The notes under the pieces were generated by a model. The model saw only the letters and a list, made by a program, of their open reading frames with translations. It was not told where the DNA came from and did not search any database. Positions 7,694-15,887 of a stretch of 33,332 bases of DNA are shown piece by piece (the stretch's first letter is position 1; each line of letters starts with the position of its first letter). Made by a program: the position numbers and the translations under genes. This DNA is from Oscillatoriales cyanobacterium PMM_0080. Its GTDB lineage: Bacteria; Cyanobacteriota; Cyanobacteriia; Cyanobacteriales; Microcoleaceae. Location of the stretch: positions 1 through 33,332 of the forward strand of contig CASBQF010000384.1 of the NCBI GenBank assembly GCA_949127775.1. Direction: 5' to 3'.

Positions 7694-9787
7694 TTACCAG
7701 TCTTCGTTACCCAGTCGGCGGCAGGCTAAGATGCGTACTTGTTCGTCGTCGTCGGAAACGGAGATCGATCGCAACAACGGCATAGTTCCCGGATTTTCGG
7801 GATAATGTTCGATAATCGCTTCGAGTGCTGTAAACCTGGGATTGTAAGCAAAAGAACCAGTTCGATCGTAAGAGTCAACCAAAGCCCGATCGCGCAAAAA
7901 CTCAAACATTCCCGGTTCGTCTTTCCATCTCCGCATTAACTCTACCAGGGCGATCGCCCGTACCTGCGAATCCTCATCCTGCTGAGCCCTAATTTTCAGC
8001 CACTCAAAAGTATCCGGCTCATTTGTCCGCCCCCGCGCCAACTTTTGCAAAGCCATTTGTCTCACAGCCGGACTCTCATCGCCCTTTGCTTTCGCCTCTA
8101 CCAGCGTCCAAGTTTCAGGATTGTCCGGCCAGTTGTCAGCGAGGGAGAGCACTGCGGCTTCCCGCACCTGCGTCGCCTCAGAATCAAGCTGAATTTTGAG
8201 CCAAGGCAAGGTTTCGGGGGCGTCTGGCCACCCCCGGACGATCGCCCGTACGAGGATACTCAGCAGATGAGAATCTGGCTCAGACTCGACTAGGCTTTTG
8301 AGAAAAGGCAAAGTTTCGCTCAGGTGACACCAACGTTTTGCTATTTCTTTCACCGCTGTTTCTCGGACATTCAGGTGTCTGTCTGACTCGGCGAGATTTT
8401 GCAACCAGCCAAAAACTTCGAGACTGGCTGATGGTAGCGCAGCCACTGCTTCTACCGCTACTTGCCGCACAGTCCAATAATCCTCGGAATCAGCGATTTT
8501 TTGCAGTAGGGGCATGGTTTCCGGGCTGTCCGGCCAACCTGTGGCTATCTGTTGCAGGGCGATTTCTCGCAGTTCGCTGTCGCGATCGCCCGTAGCTAGA
8601 TTTTGCAAAAAAGGTAGAGTTTCGGGGTTGTCGGGCCAGCCAGAGACCGCTGCTTGCACGGCTGCCCGTCGCACGATTGAACTCGTATCCGACTCAACCA
8701 GAGTTAACAGCAGGGGATAAATGTCTGATTCGCCCCGCCAGTGAGATGCCAATTGTTCGATCGCGGCTGTACGTACTTCTTGACTGCTGTCAGATTGAGC
8801 TAAGGTTTTCAGCAGCAGACAAACCTCGGCTACTTCGGGCCAGCCAGAGGCTAACTCGCGCACTGCAACTGTTCGCAGAGTAGAACTTCCCGTCTGAGTG
8901 AGGTTTTTGAGCAGGGAAAAAGTGCCTAAAACGGAGTGCCAACCAGAAGCTATTTGTTGCCATGCTGCGACTTGGACTCCCAAATTTTCGTCTGTTTCGG
9001 CGATTTTTCTCAGCAGTAGCAAGGTATCTGTGTGATCGTGCCAATTAGAGGCTAACTGTTCCAGTGCACAGGTGCGGACAGCGGGGCTACGATCGCCCTC
9101 GGCGACACTTCTCAGCAGCGGCAAGGTATCGCCCATATCCGGCCAACCTGCTACCATTTCTCGGATTGCAGTCGATCGCACTGCCCAACTTTGATCGGAT
9201 TTTACGAAGTTTTTCAGTATCAGGTAAATTTCTGGATTGTCGGGCCAACCGCGGGCTATGGCTTCGACTGCTGTGGCTCGCATTTCGCCGCTGTCGCTGG
9301 AGTGAGCCAGTATTTTCAGCCAAGGCAGGGTTTGCGGGTCGTTTTTCCAAGTTTGGGCGATCGTGGCGATCGCCCGGGAACGAATTTGATATGTTTCCTG
9401 CAATTCTTGGGCGCTTTGATGCAGAATCAGGAAAACCGTACCGTATTGCGATAACTTTTTTAAAGCGTTTAACAGTTTTTTTTGGGTTATTTTATTGACG
9501 CCATTTTTAACTTTTAACAAACATTTTGCTGCTAGAAACAAATTAATAAATTTTTCGGCTTGACCATTTTGATCGGTCAGATATTCTATAATTTCGTTGG
9601 CTATTTCTTGGTCTAGTTTTTCGGCAATTTCTCCGAGGACTTCGTGCCAAGATTCATCCCGCCAGTGCTGGCCGAAAACTTGTGTTTTGAGTTGGGGCCA
9701 AGTCAGTTGACCAGTTTTGAGTTGTGCGTCGATTAACTCTGCCACTGTCTGGGGATTATTTTCAGAAACAAGTTTTTTTAACAACAT
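7694..9787 (-). CDS. HEAT-repeat scaffold protein
   Basis: The frame is open to 9835, but ATG at 9787 (MLLKKLVSENN, 697 residues), preceded by a GGGGGTG tract, is the likelier start. After an alpha-helical N-terminal region of about 150 residues, the rest is built of about 34-residue HEAT-like repeats. Each has a pattern such as LPLLRSVAEGDRSPAVRTCA followed by a small conserved 'LASxWxD' turn with Trp-Pro/His-Asp, repeated about 14 times. Such all-helical solenoids bind partner proteins or, in cyanobacteria, act in phycobilisome or signalling roles, but no catalytic motif is seen here and no partner can be named. GC content is higher than in the adjacent ATPase cassette. It probably forms its own transcription unit. 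Confidence 0.88.
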   Translation of the reverse strand: MLLKKLVSENNPQTVAELIDAQLKTGQLTWPQLKTQVFGQHWRDESWHEVLGEIAEKLDQEIANEIIEYLTDQNGQAEKFINLFLAAKCLLKVKNGVNKITQKKLLNALKKLSQYGTVFLILHQSAQELQETYQIRSRAIATIAQTWKNDPQTLPWLKILAHSSDSGEMRATAVEAIARGWPDNPEIYLILKNFVKSDQSWAVRSTAIREMVAGWPDMGDTLPLLRSVAEGDRSPAVRTCALEQLASNWHDHTDTLLLLRKIAETDENLGVQVAAWQQIASGWHSVLGTFSLLKNLTQTGSSTLRTVAVRELASGWPEVAEVCLLLKTLAQSDSSQEVRTAAIEQLASHWRGESDIYPLLLTLVESDTSSIVRRAAVQAAVSGWPDNPETLPFLQNLATGDRDSELREIALQQIATGWPDSPETMPLLQKIADSEDYWTVRQVAVEAVAALPSASLEVFGWLQNLAESDRHLNVRETAVKEIAKRWCHLSETLPFLKSLVESEPDSHLLSILVRAIVRGWPDAPETLPWLKIQLDSEATQVREAAVLSLADNWPDNPETWTLVEAKAKGDESPAVRQMALQKLARGRTNEPDTFEWLKIRAQQDEDSQVRAIALVELMRRWKDEPGMFEFLRDRALVDSYDRTGSFAYNPRFTALEAIIEHYPENPGTMPLLRSISVSDDDEQVRILACRRLGNEDW

Positions 9788-9942
9788 ACAGATATTACAC
9801 CCCCTGGAGTTTATTTGGATTGAAAGTCCTCGCACCAGCTCCAGTCATAGTTTAGATGAATTGATCGCGAGCGGGCGAGTCGATCGGCGATCGACTCTAT
9901 TTTATCTCAAAACTACTGGCTCGCTTAGCGCACAAATGCAAA

Positions 9943-9981
9943 ATCCGCCACCACCCATAGAAATGTTAGGTGTTGGCGGAT
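9943..9981 (-). terminator. Probable terminator of nirBD
   Basis: ATCCGCCA plus CACC (9943-9955) pairs with GGTG plus TGGCGGAT (9969-9981) with one mismatch. On the minus strand the stem is followed by TTTTGCATTTG. It lies 27 nt downstream of the nirD stop. Confidence 0.55.
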
Positions 9982-10007
9982 GCGATCGCACAATTGAGCT
10001 GCGAAAT

Positions 10008-10367
10008 CTAGCTGAGGGCGACTTGGACGCGATCGGCTACAACCCGAACCGTAAAAGTCGGAATTGTGACGGTTTCATCGTCCAAACACTGGCCCGTAGC
10101 CAAGCTGAAATTATGCTTGTAGATGGGAGAAGCAACTTTTAGGATGCCACTGCGATCGCCCACAAGTCCCCGCGACAACACAAAAGCCTTGCTAAACGGG
10201 TCATAATTGCTCAAAGCATAAACTTCATCCCCGTTTCCCACTCGAAAAACTGCCACCTGTTCCCCTGCAACTAAAGCGCAAACACCTGTATTCGGGGCGA
10301 TCGCATCGAGGGAACATACATCTACCCAAGTTGTCACAGTTTCCGAAACTTGTAATGATTGAACCAT
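10008..10367 (-). CDS. nirD: Nitrite reductase (NADH) small subunit NirD
   Basis: A 119-residue protein of the NirD type, a Rieske-fold protein without the iron-sulfur Cys/His ligands: the cluster positions are replaced around NYDPFSKAFVLSRG and SPIYKHNFSLATGQC. NirD partners NirB to reduce nitrite to ammonium with NADH in the cytoplasm. The family core VCALVAGEQVAVFRV, YALSNYDPFSKA and the 'P.Y.H.F.L..G.C.DD' segment are intact. AGGA lies upstream of the ATG. The gene is 136 nt after the nirB stop on the same strand, and a long palindrome lies between them. A hairpin with a T-rich tail follows the stop. Confidence 0.9.
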   Translation of the reverse strand: MVQSLQVSETVTTWVDVCSLDAIAPNTGVCALVAGEQVAVFRVGNGDEVYALSNYDPFSKAFVLSRGLVGDRSGILKVASPIYKHNFSLATGQCLDDETVTIPTFTVRVVADRVQVALS

Positions 10368-10429
10368 TTTTTTTCCTGTTAATTTAATACAATTTTTTTT
10401 CCAATTTCCGGTTGAAAACCGCTAAATTG

Positions 10430-10490
10430 GTTTGTAGTGAGGACTTCAGTCCTTCTCAAATTCATGCGGACTAAAGTCCTCACTACAAAC
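10430..10490. repeat. Long palindromic element between nirB and nirD
   Basis: A 23-nt arm at 10430-10452 (begins GTTTGTAGTGAGGACTT) is complementary to 10468-10490 at 22 of 23 positions, with a 15-nt loop. It resembles the dispersed hairpin repeats of cyanobacterial genomes. It starts 14 nt beyond the nirB stop and 63 nt before nirD. It could stabilise the nirB 3' end or act as a partial terminator. No clear target duplication is visible. Confidence 0.85.
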
Positions 10491-10503
10491 GTTATCACCG
10501 TTA

Positions 10504-13065
10504 CTATTCCGCAATTCCAGCCAGAGCTTTTTCATGTTCATAAAGAGGGCGAGTTTGTCCCCGTTCCTCAATACGAACAATACTCGGATCTGGCAAATCT
10601 GAATTCACAAAATGCTGGAATCGCTGCACCTTTTGTGGATCTTCAATCGTTTTTTTCCACTCACATTGATAAGTGTCCACCAAATGTTCCATCTGTGCTT
10701 CCAACTCAGCACAAATGCCGAGAGAATCCTCAATAATCACCTGCTTCAAGTATTCAATTCCGCCCTCAAGCTTGTTAAACCAAGGAGCAGTACGTTCCAA
10801 TTTGTCGGCTGTGCGGATGTAGAAAACCAAGAAACGATCGATATACTTGATCAAAGTTTCCTTATCGATATCCGTTGCCAGCAAAACTGCGTGCTGCGGC
10901 TTAATCCCACCGTTACCGCACACATACAAATTCCAACCATTCTCAGTCGCAATTATCCCAAAATCCTTGCTTTGAGCTTCCGCACATTCGCGAGTGCAGC
11001 CAGAGACAGCAGACTTAAGCTTGTGGGGCGATCGTAAACCACGATAGCGCAATTCAACCTCGATCGCCAAACTCGTCGAATCCTGCACTCCAAAGCGACA
11101 CCAAGTGCTACCAACACAAGATTTGACAGTCCGCAGAGCCTTACCGTAAGCGTGTCCAGACTCAAATCCCGCATCAATCAACCGGCGCCAAATATGTGGC
11201 AACTGATCCACGCGAGCCCCAAGGAAATCAATCCGCTGTGCCCCAGTAATCTTAGTATAAAGCCCAAAATCCCTAGCAACTTCTCCCAAAACAATCAACT
11301 TCTCCGGCGTAATTTCTCCCCCCGGTACGCGCGGAATCACCGAATAAGTACCATCGCGCTGAATGTTTGCCAAATAGTAATCATTCGTATCTTGCAAACC
11401 AACGTGAGACTTCTCTAAAATATGGTCATTCCAGGTAGAAGCCAGCATCGAAGCAACCGCAGGCTTGCAAATTTCGCAGCCATGCCCTTTGCCGTGTTGG
11501 GCGATCGTCTCGTCAAAGCTTTTAAGCTCTTGAGAGCGCACCAAATGGTACAATTCTTGACGGGAATACTCAAAATGTTCGCACAGGTGATTCTTGACAG
11601 TAAACCCGGCTTTCTTCATCTCCAACTTAAAGATATCCGTCACCAAAGGCACACAGCCGCCGCAGCCAGTACCAGCTTGAGTGCATTTCTTGACGCTGGG
11701 GATATCAGTTAAATTGCGATCGCGAATCGCCTCACAAATCTGCCCCTTGCTGACATTATTACAAGAACAAATTTGAGCCGAATCCGGCAAACTATCCACA
11801 CCAAAACCAGCAGGTGCTCCGCCTTCGCGCGGTGGCATCAACAAATCTTCAGGATGCGGCGGCAAAGCAATTTCATTTTGCATGAATTGCAGCAGAGTAC
11901 CGTAAGCAGAAGCATCTCCAACGAGAATTCCACCTAAAATCCGGCTACCGTCTTGATTTAAAACTAATTTTTTGTAAATGCCTTGGAAAGTGTCAGCCAC
12001 CACAATTTCTTTAGCATCAGGAGACTTGGCAAAAGCATCACCAAAACTCGCAACATCCACGCCCAAAAGTTTGAGTTTCGAGGACATATCCGCACCTGCA
12101 AAAGTGCTAGTGCAGGCATCTTGGCTGTCATCCGCTACACTGCTCAAAATATCTGCTGCTACGCTGGCCATTGTATACCCAGGCGCAACTAAGCCGTAGA
12201 TCCGATTTTCATAAAGTGCACATTCGCCGATCGCATAAATATCAGGATCAGAAGTTTGGCAGCTATCATTAATCACAATGCCACCACGTTCACCTACTGC
12301 GATACCAGAAGTTCTCGCAATTTCATCACGGGGGCGAATGCCAGCCGAAAACACGATCATATCTGTGGCCAATTCCGAACCATCAGCAAACAGCATTTTT
12401 GTAACTTTGCCGTCTTCGCTAACAATTTCGGTAGTAGATTTGCTGGCGTGAACCGAAACCCCCAACTCTTCAATTTTGCTGCGGAGAATCGCACCACCAA
12501 CCTCGTCAACTTGCAAAGGCATCAGCCGCGGTGCGAACTCAACCACATGAGTTTTCAAACCCATATTTTGGAGAGCATTAGCACATTCCAAACCCAACAA
12601 ACCGCCGCCAATCACTACACCGACTTGACAGTTTTTAGCATGATCTGACATCGCCTCCAAATCGTCAATTGTCCGATAAACAAAAGTGCCTGTAGTATCT
12701 TTGCCTTTGATCGGCGGTACAAATGGATAGGAACCGGTGGCGAGGACAATTTTGTCGTAGGGAACCTCTAAACCGTTGGCTGAAGTGACTGTTTTCTGTT
12801 CCCGATTGATAGCGACTGCTTTGTCACCGATATGAATTTCAATGCCGTTTTCTTGATAAAATCCTGGTGCAACTAGAGATAAATCTCCCGCTGTTTTACC
12901 AGAGAAAAATCCGCTGAGGTTTACGCGATCGTAAGCAACGCGCTGCTCTTCACAAAAAGTAATTAAATTCCAGTGTTTGGCAGCATCCGAACTTACCATT
13001 AACTCTAGGAACTTGTGACCTACCATGCCATTGCCGATTACAATCAGGTTTTTTTTTGCTGTCAT
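10504..13065 (-). CDS. nirB: Nitrite reductase (NADH) large subunit NirB
   Basis: An 853-residue protein with the full NirB layout. An FAD-binding Rossmann motif is at the N-terminus (IVIGNGMVGHKFLE), an NAD-binding motif at VVIGGGLLGLECANAL (about 151-166), and a BFD-like [2Fe-2S] domain with the CSCNNVS and GTGCGGC cysteines (about 430-480). Then come the ferrodoxin-like half repeat and siroheme/[4Fe-4S] ligands Cys650, Cys656 (CVGSTWC), Cys690 and Cys694 (CTREC). It reduces nitrite to ammonium with NADH. Most cyanobacteria use ferredoxin-dependent NirA, so nirBD is notable. An NtcA site and -10 box lie upstream, pointing to nitrogen control. Length matches the family. nirD follows downstream. 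Confidence 0.95.
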   Translation of the reverse strand: MTAKKNLIVIGNGMVGHKFLELMVSSDAAKHWNLITFCEEQRVAYDRVNLSGFFSGKTAGDLSLVAPGFYQENGIEIHIGDKAVAINREQKTVTSANGLEVPYDKIVLATGSYPFVPPIKGKDTTGTFVYRTIDDLEAMSDHAKNCQVGVVIGGGLLGLECANALQNMGLKTHVVEFAPRLMPLQVDEVGGAILRSKIEELGVSVHASKSTTEIVSEDGKVTKMLFADGSELATDMIVFSAGIRPRDEIARTSGIAVGERGGIVINDSCQTSDPDIYAIGECALYENRIYGLVAPGYTMASVAADILSSVADDSQDACTSTFAGADMSSKLKLLGVDVASFGDAFAKSPDAKEIVVADTFQGIYKKLVLNQDGSRILGGILVGDASAYGTLLQFMQNEIALPPHPEDLLMPPREGGAPAGFGVDSLPDSAQICSCNNVSKGQICEAIRDRNLTDIPSVKKCTQAGTGCGGCVPLVTDIFKLEMKKAGFTVKNHLCEHFEYSRQELYHLVRSQELKSFDETIAQHGKGHGCEICKPAVASMLASTWNDHILEKSHVGLQDTNDYYLANIQRDGTYSVIPRVPGGEITPEKLIVLGEVARDFGLYTKITGAQRIDFLGARVDQLPHIWRRLIDAGFESGHAYGKALRTVKSCVGSTWCRFGVQDSTSLAIEVELRYRGLRSPHKLKSAVSGCTRECAEAQSKDFGIIATENGWNLYVCGNGGIKPQHAVLLATDIDKETLIKYIDRFLVFYIRTADKLERTAPWFNKLEGGIEYLKQVIIEDSLGICAELEAQMEHLVDTYQCEWKKTIEDPQKVQRFQHFVNSDLPDPSIVRIEERGQTRPLYEHEKALAGIAE

Positions 13066-13106
13066 TAGAATCTTTTTTATCCTGTTTATCCGTCGTTACT
13101 TTTATT

Positions 13107-13146
13107 AGTATAAGACTTTTGTCTAATTTTTTGTATGTATGGATAC
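13107..13146 (-). promoter_or_regulatory. NtcA-activated-type promoter of nirB
   Basis: GTA-N8-TAC (13133-13146, palindromic) matches the NtcA consensus exactly. On the minus strand it is followed after 20 nt by TATACT (13112-13107), close to the usual spacing of about 22 for NtcA class II-type promoters. The predicted start is near 13100, some 35 nt before the nirB ATG. NtcA is the cyanobacterial nitrogen regulator, which fits a nitrite reductase operon. Confidence 0.75.
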
Positions 13147-13206
13147 AAAAAATTATTTTTTATGCAATTATTGAATGCTGGCGAGGTCATTTGTGCATGA
13201 TACCTG

Positions 13207-13297
13207 CTGACAGTTGACAGTTGACAGTTGATAGATGAGGGCGCTGGAGATTGTTCGTTAAATATTTACTGTCCACTGTCAATTGTTAATTATCATT
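13207..13297. repeat. Heptamer (TGACAGT) repeats and associated block, copy 1
   Basis: Three TGACAGT-type heptamers are followed by a block with GATTGTTCGTTAAATATT and CTGTCCACTGTCAATTG. The block recurs about 240 nt away at 13443-13550. This is a cyanobacterial short tandem repeat family. The surrounding 13147-13543 holds no convincing gene. Confidence 0.7.
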
Positions 13298-13442
13298 GAG
13301 TTTTTGTTTAGTTGTTTTGATGATGCTGGTTAGTCGTTTTAGGGGTTATTTTAGGTCGTTTAAGATTGATTCGCTTTCTTTTGAGGTGAGATAATCGGTT
13401 TCTCGCAGTAGCAATATCTAATATTCTGTTTCGTTGGATTCT

Positions 13443-13550
13443 TTGACAGTTGACAGCGCCCGAGATTGTTCGCTAAATATCAACTGTCCACTGTCAATTG
13501 TTAATTATCCACTGTCAACTGTCAACTGTCAACTGTCAACTGTTCATGCT
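13443..13550. repeat. Heptamer repeats and associated block, copy 2
   Basis: Near-identical to 13207-13297 (GAGATTGTTCGCTAAATAT, then CTGTCCACTGTCAATTG), ending in about five consecutive CAACTGT heptamers of opposite orientation. The last unit reaches the stop codon of the ABC-2 permease. The reading frames found here on the plus strand simply translate the repeats. Confidence 0.75.
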
Positions 13551-14332
13551 CCCATGCCTGAATACTGTTTCAAACCCTGCCGCCACAGCCAGCGATTCCA
13601 CACAAAAAACACCACACCCCAACCAAACATCACCAACAAACCGCGGCCGACATCTACGGGTAATCCTATCAAGATTGAAGCCGGAAAATGAATTAAATAA
13701 GGAAACGGCGTCCACGAAACAACTTCGCGCACGGCTGGCGGAAACACTTCTAGCGGTGCGATCAGTCCCGATAAAAACAGGTAAATCAAAAACCAAAATT
13801 GCTCGATCGCACTTGCGCGCTCTATCCAAAAAGAAAACAGTGCAAACGTATACTGGATCAGAAATCGCAGACAAAAAGCCAAGGCAATTACCAGCAAAAA
13901 AAGCATAAATCTGCCCGCACTAGGCAGCCAAAAAGACTGCGGGTAAAGTGCAAAAAACAGCAATACCAATCCGAATACAAACGGCAGCCTGGCAAACCTT
14001 TCGGAAACATGAGAGGCAAAGTGATGCCATACTGGATCTAAAGGCTGCAACAACTTATTAGATAAAGTCCCTTGCACTACCTGTTTTTCAAACTCCCAAA
14101 TCACCCATACAACATTTGTTTGTCTGACGATAAAAGCTGCTAAAAAGTAACGGGCAAAGTCGATAGCATTCAGCCCGAATTGCCCATTTTGAGCCGCCTG
14201 CATCCACACGCCCATCAAAATAAACGGCAAAGCTCCCGACAGAACCCATAAAAGCAATTCCGCCCGGTATTCGAGCATATAAGCGTAGTAGGTAACTAAC
14301 AAAGTTTTAGCAATTCTGATAATTTTTGTCAT
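13544..14332 (-). CDS. ABC-2 type export permease
   Basis: A 262-residue membrane protein from ATG at 14332 (a TTG lies one codon upstream). About six hydrophobic segments are present (for example LLLWVLSGALPFILMGVWM, FARYFLAAFIVRQ, LPFVFGLVLLFFALYP, FMLFLLVIALAFCLRFLI, FWFLIYLFLSGLIAP, LLVMFGWGVVFFVWNRWLW). The 'GTLSNKLLQPLDPVWHHFA' loop and overall layout resemble the ABC-2/DUF990 permease family of uncharacterised exporters. The partner ATPase lies 238 nt upstream on the same strand. Typical sets contain two permeases, but only one is seen, so a second may be encoded elsewhere. The substrate is unknown. Confidence 0.85.
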   Translation of the reverse strand: MTKIIRIAKTLLVTYYAYMLEYRAELLLWVLSGALPFILMGVWMQAAQNGQFGLNAIDFARYFLAAFIVRQTNVVWVIWEFEKQVVQGTLSNKLLQPLDPVWHHFASHVSERFARLPFVFGLVLLFFALYPQSFWLPSAGRFMLFLLVIALAFCLRFLIQYTFALFSFWIERASAIEQFWFLIYLFLSGLIAPLEVFPPAVREVVSWTPFPYLIHFPASILIGLPVDVGRGLLVMFGWGVVFFVWNRWLWRQGLKQYSGMGA

Positions 14333-14362
14333 CAATCTTAGTTCTAATTTTTCAATATTAGC

Positions 14363-14381
14363 AACGGGCTAGAAGCCCGTT
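14363..14381. repeat. Small hairpin AACGGGCT/AGCCCGTT
   Basis: A perfect 8-bp stem with an AGA loop. It belongs to a widespread 'GGGCTAGAAGCCC' hairpin type and lies just upstream of the permease start and downstream of the 39-bp repeats. Confidence 0.7.
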
Positions 14382-14427
14382 CCACAAAAACATTTAATCT
14401 CTAGTAGAACAAGCAAGATGCCTATTT

Positions 14428-14544
14428 TACTTTGTAACTTTAGTGGAACAGGCATCTTGCCTGTTGTACTTTGTAACTTTAGTGGAACAGGCATCTTGCC
14501 TGTTGTACTTTGTAACTTTAGTGGAACAGGCATCTTGCCTGTTA
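14428..14544. repeat. Three tandem 39-bp units, each with a perfect hairpin
   Basis: Units span 14428-14466, 14467-14505 and 14506-14544 and are identical except for the last base of the third. Each contains AACAGGCA-TCT-TGCCTGTT, an 8-bp stem with a 3-nt loop. A partial copy precedes unit 1 (14411-14423, AAGCAAGATGCCT). The units lie between the ABC ATPase and its permease, so they would sit in the intercistronic RNA. A plus-strand reading frame across them is an artefact of the repeat. Confidence 0.95.
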
Positions 14545-14569
14545 TAGAGAATGAGCTTATCCAAAAATA

Positions 14570-15550
14570 TTACACTTTCCCGGTGCGAAAAACTCGACCG
14601 ATTACCTCTTCAATTGGCGGATCGGTAACAGTCAAATCTATTACTTCCAACTCCGCCAAAATCTTCGACACGCTCACCGTCAGCTCCTCCCTTTTGACCA
14701 AAAATCGTACTGAATTACCTTCAATTGATTCTACCTCGCCGTAAGCAAAAGCGTGATCTTTTGGCAGCGGATGAGCTAATTCTACCTGAACTTGTCGATA
14801 AGGTGCAAACCTGTCGAGCAATCCGTCCAAACTGCCATCATAGACTAATTGCCCTTCATGGATTAACAAAACTCGCTTGCACAAAGCAGTAATGTCAGCC
14901 ATATAGTGACTTGTCAACAGCACCGTTGCTTGATAGCGCTCGTTATATTCCCGCAGAAATTTTCTGACGCTAAACTGTGCGTTTATATCCAAACCCAAGG
15001 TCGGTTCATCTAAAAATAATACCTCCGGTTGGTGCAGCAGCGCCGCCATTAATTCAGCTTTCATTCGTTCCCCCAAAGAAAGCTTTCGCACCGCCTGATT
15101 TAATTTGCCTTCTAGAGAGAGCATTTCTGTCAATTCTCCGATTCGCTGTCGGTAATCTTGGTCAGAAATTCCGTAAATAGCGGCATTGATTTTCAGAGAG
15201 TCGAGCACGGGTAAATCCCAGATTAACTGCTGTTTCTGCCCCATCACTAAGGTGATTCTTTGCAGAAAATCGGCTTCGCGGCGGAAAGGAGTGCGATCGC
15301 ACACACTGACAGTACCACTCGACGGGTAAATTAAACCAGTCAGCATTTTCAACGTCGTAGTTTTGCCCGCGCCGTTAGCACCGAGAAACCCGACGACTTC
15401 CCCCGGTTCAATACTGAAGGAAACGCCCTCAACTGCTTTCACATTGCGGTAAGTGCGCTTGAAAAAGTGCTGCACTGTTCCTTTAAGTCCCGGTTCTTTG
15501 ATGGCGATGGGATAAACTTTGCTCAAGTCTTCAACTAAGATAATTGGCAT
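14570..15550 (-). CDS. ABC transporter ATP-binding protein (ABC-2 exporter type)
   Basis: A 326-residue nucleotide-binding subunit. Walker A is GANGAGKT (57-64), the signature is LSLGE (157-161), and Walker B with DEPTLGLD is at about 177-188. The switch His is in LLTSHYMAD. The N-terminal extension before Walker A (IKEPGLKGTVQHFFKR) and the longer C-terminal domain (about 235-326) match the subgroup that pairs with DUF990-like permeases. It would energise export of an unknown substrate through the downstream permease. ATG at 15550 is the only reasonable start. Its stop is 26 nt beyond the hairpin repeats on this strand. Confidence 0.92.
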   Translation of the reverse strand: MPIILVEDLSKVYPIAIKEPGLKGTVQHFFKRTYRNVKAVEGVSFSIEPGEVVGFLGANGAGKTTTLKMLTGLIYPSSGTVSVCDRTPFRREADFLQRITLVMGQKQQLIWDLPVLDSLKINAAIYGISDQDYRQRIGELTEMLSLEGKLNQAVRKLSLGERMKAELMAALLHQPEVLFLDEPTLGLDINAQFSVRKFLREYNERYQATVLLTSHYMADITALCKRVLLIHEGQLVYDGSLDGLLDRFAPYRQVQVELAHPLPKDHAFAYGEVESIEGNSVRFLVKREELTVSVSKILAELEVIDLTVTDPPIEEVIGRVFRTGKV

Positions 15551-15640
15551 CGGCTTAACTTTTAACTTTTATTTTAATTTGCGATCCTCTTCGAGGGCTT
15601 CGCTAACGGGCGATCGCCCTTGTGCCAAGATGAAACTGTC

Positions 15641-15833
15641 TAGTAGGGTGTGATATCAAATCCGGTAGCATCGGAATTAATATGACTAACAGCCAGGAGA
15701 CGGCAGTGCCGTATCCCTACAATTAATCGCGGTAGGGAAACGGCACTGCCGTTTCCTCCATACCATAAGGAGTGTAACCGCAATTGATATGAAGTGCGAT
15801 CGCAAAACAACTGTGTTCTGGCGCACCCTACTA
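15641..15833. repeat. Nested palindromic element (copy A of the ACGGCAGTGCCGT family)
   Basis: The outer 10-nt arms TAGTAGGGTG (15641-15650) and CACCCTACTA (15824-15833) are perfectly complementary. Within them the arms TGATATCAAAT (15651-) and ATTGATAT (about 15782-15790) face each other. The core arms 15696-15720 and 15732-15756 pair at 23 of 25 positions and contain ACGGCAGTGCCGT, itself a small palindrome. Copies B and C lie at 26620-26682 and 26738-26890. It resembles a non-autonomous MITE. Confidence 0.8.
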
Positions 15834-15887
15834 AGCTGTAGAATGAATGTAAGATATCCACGATCGCACCGCACAACACTTACAACT

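Noticed and set aside
7694-9787. Many plus-strand frames across the HEAT-repeat gene
   Set aside because: They are shadows arising from the repetitive, GC-rich coding sequence on the other strand.
13434-13908. Plus-strand frames of 85 and 136 codons
   Set aside because: They translate heptamer repeats and run antisense to the ABC-2 permease.
14418-14744. Plus-strand frame with a repeated GTGILPV peptide
   Set aside because: It is the translation of the three 39-bp hairpin units and of antisense ABC ATPase sequence.
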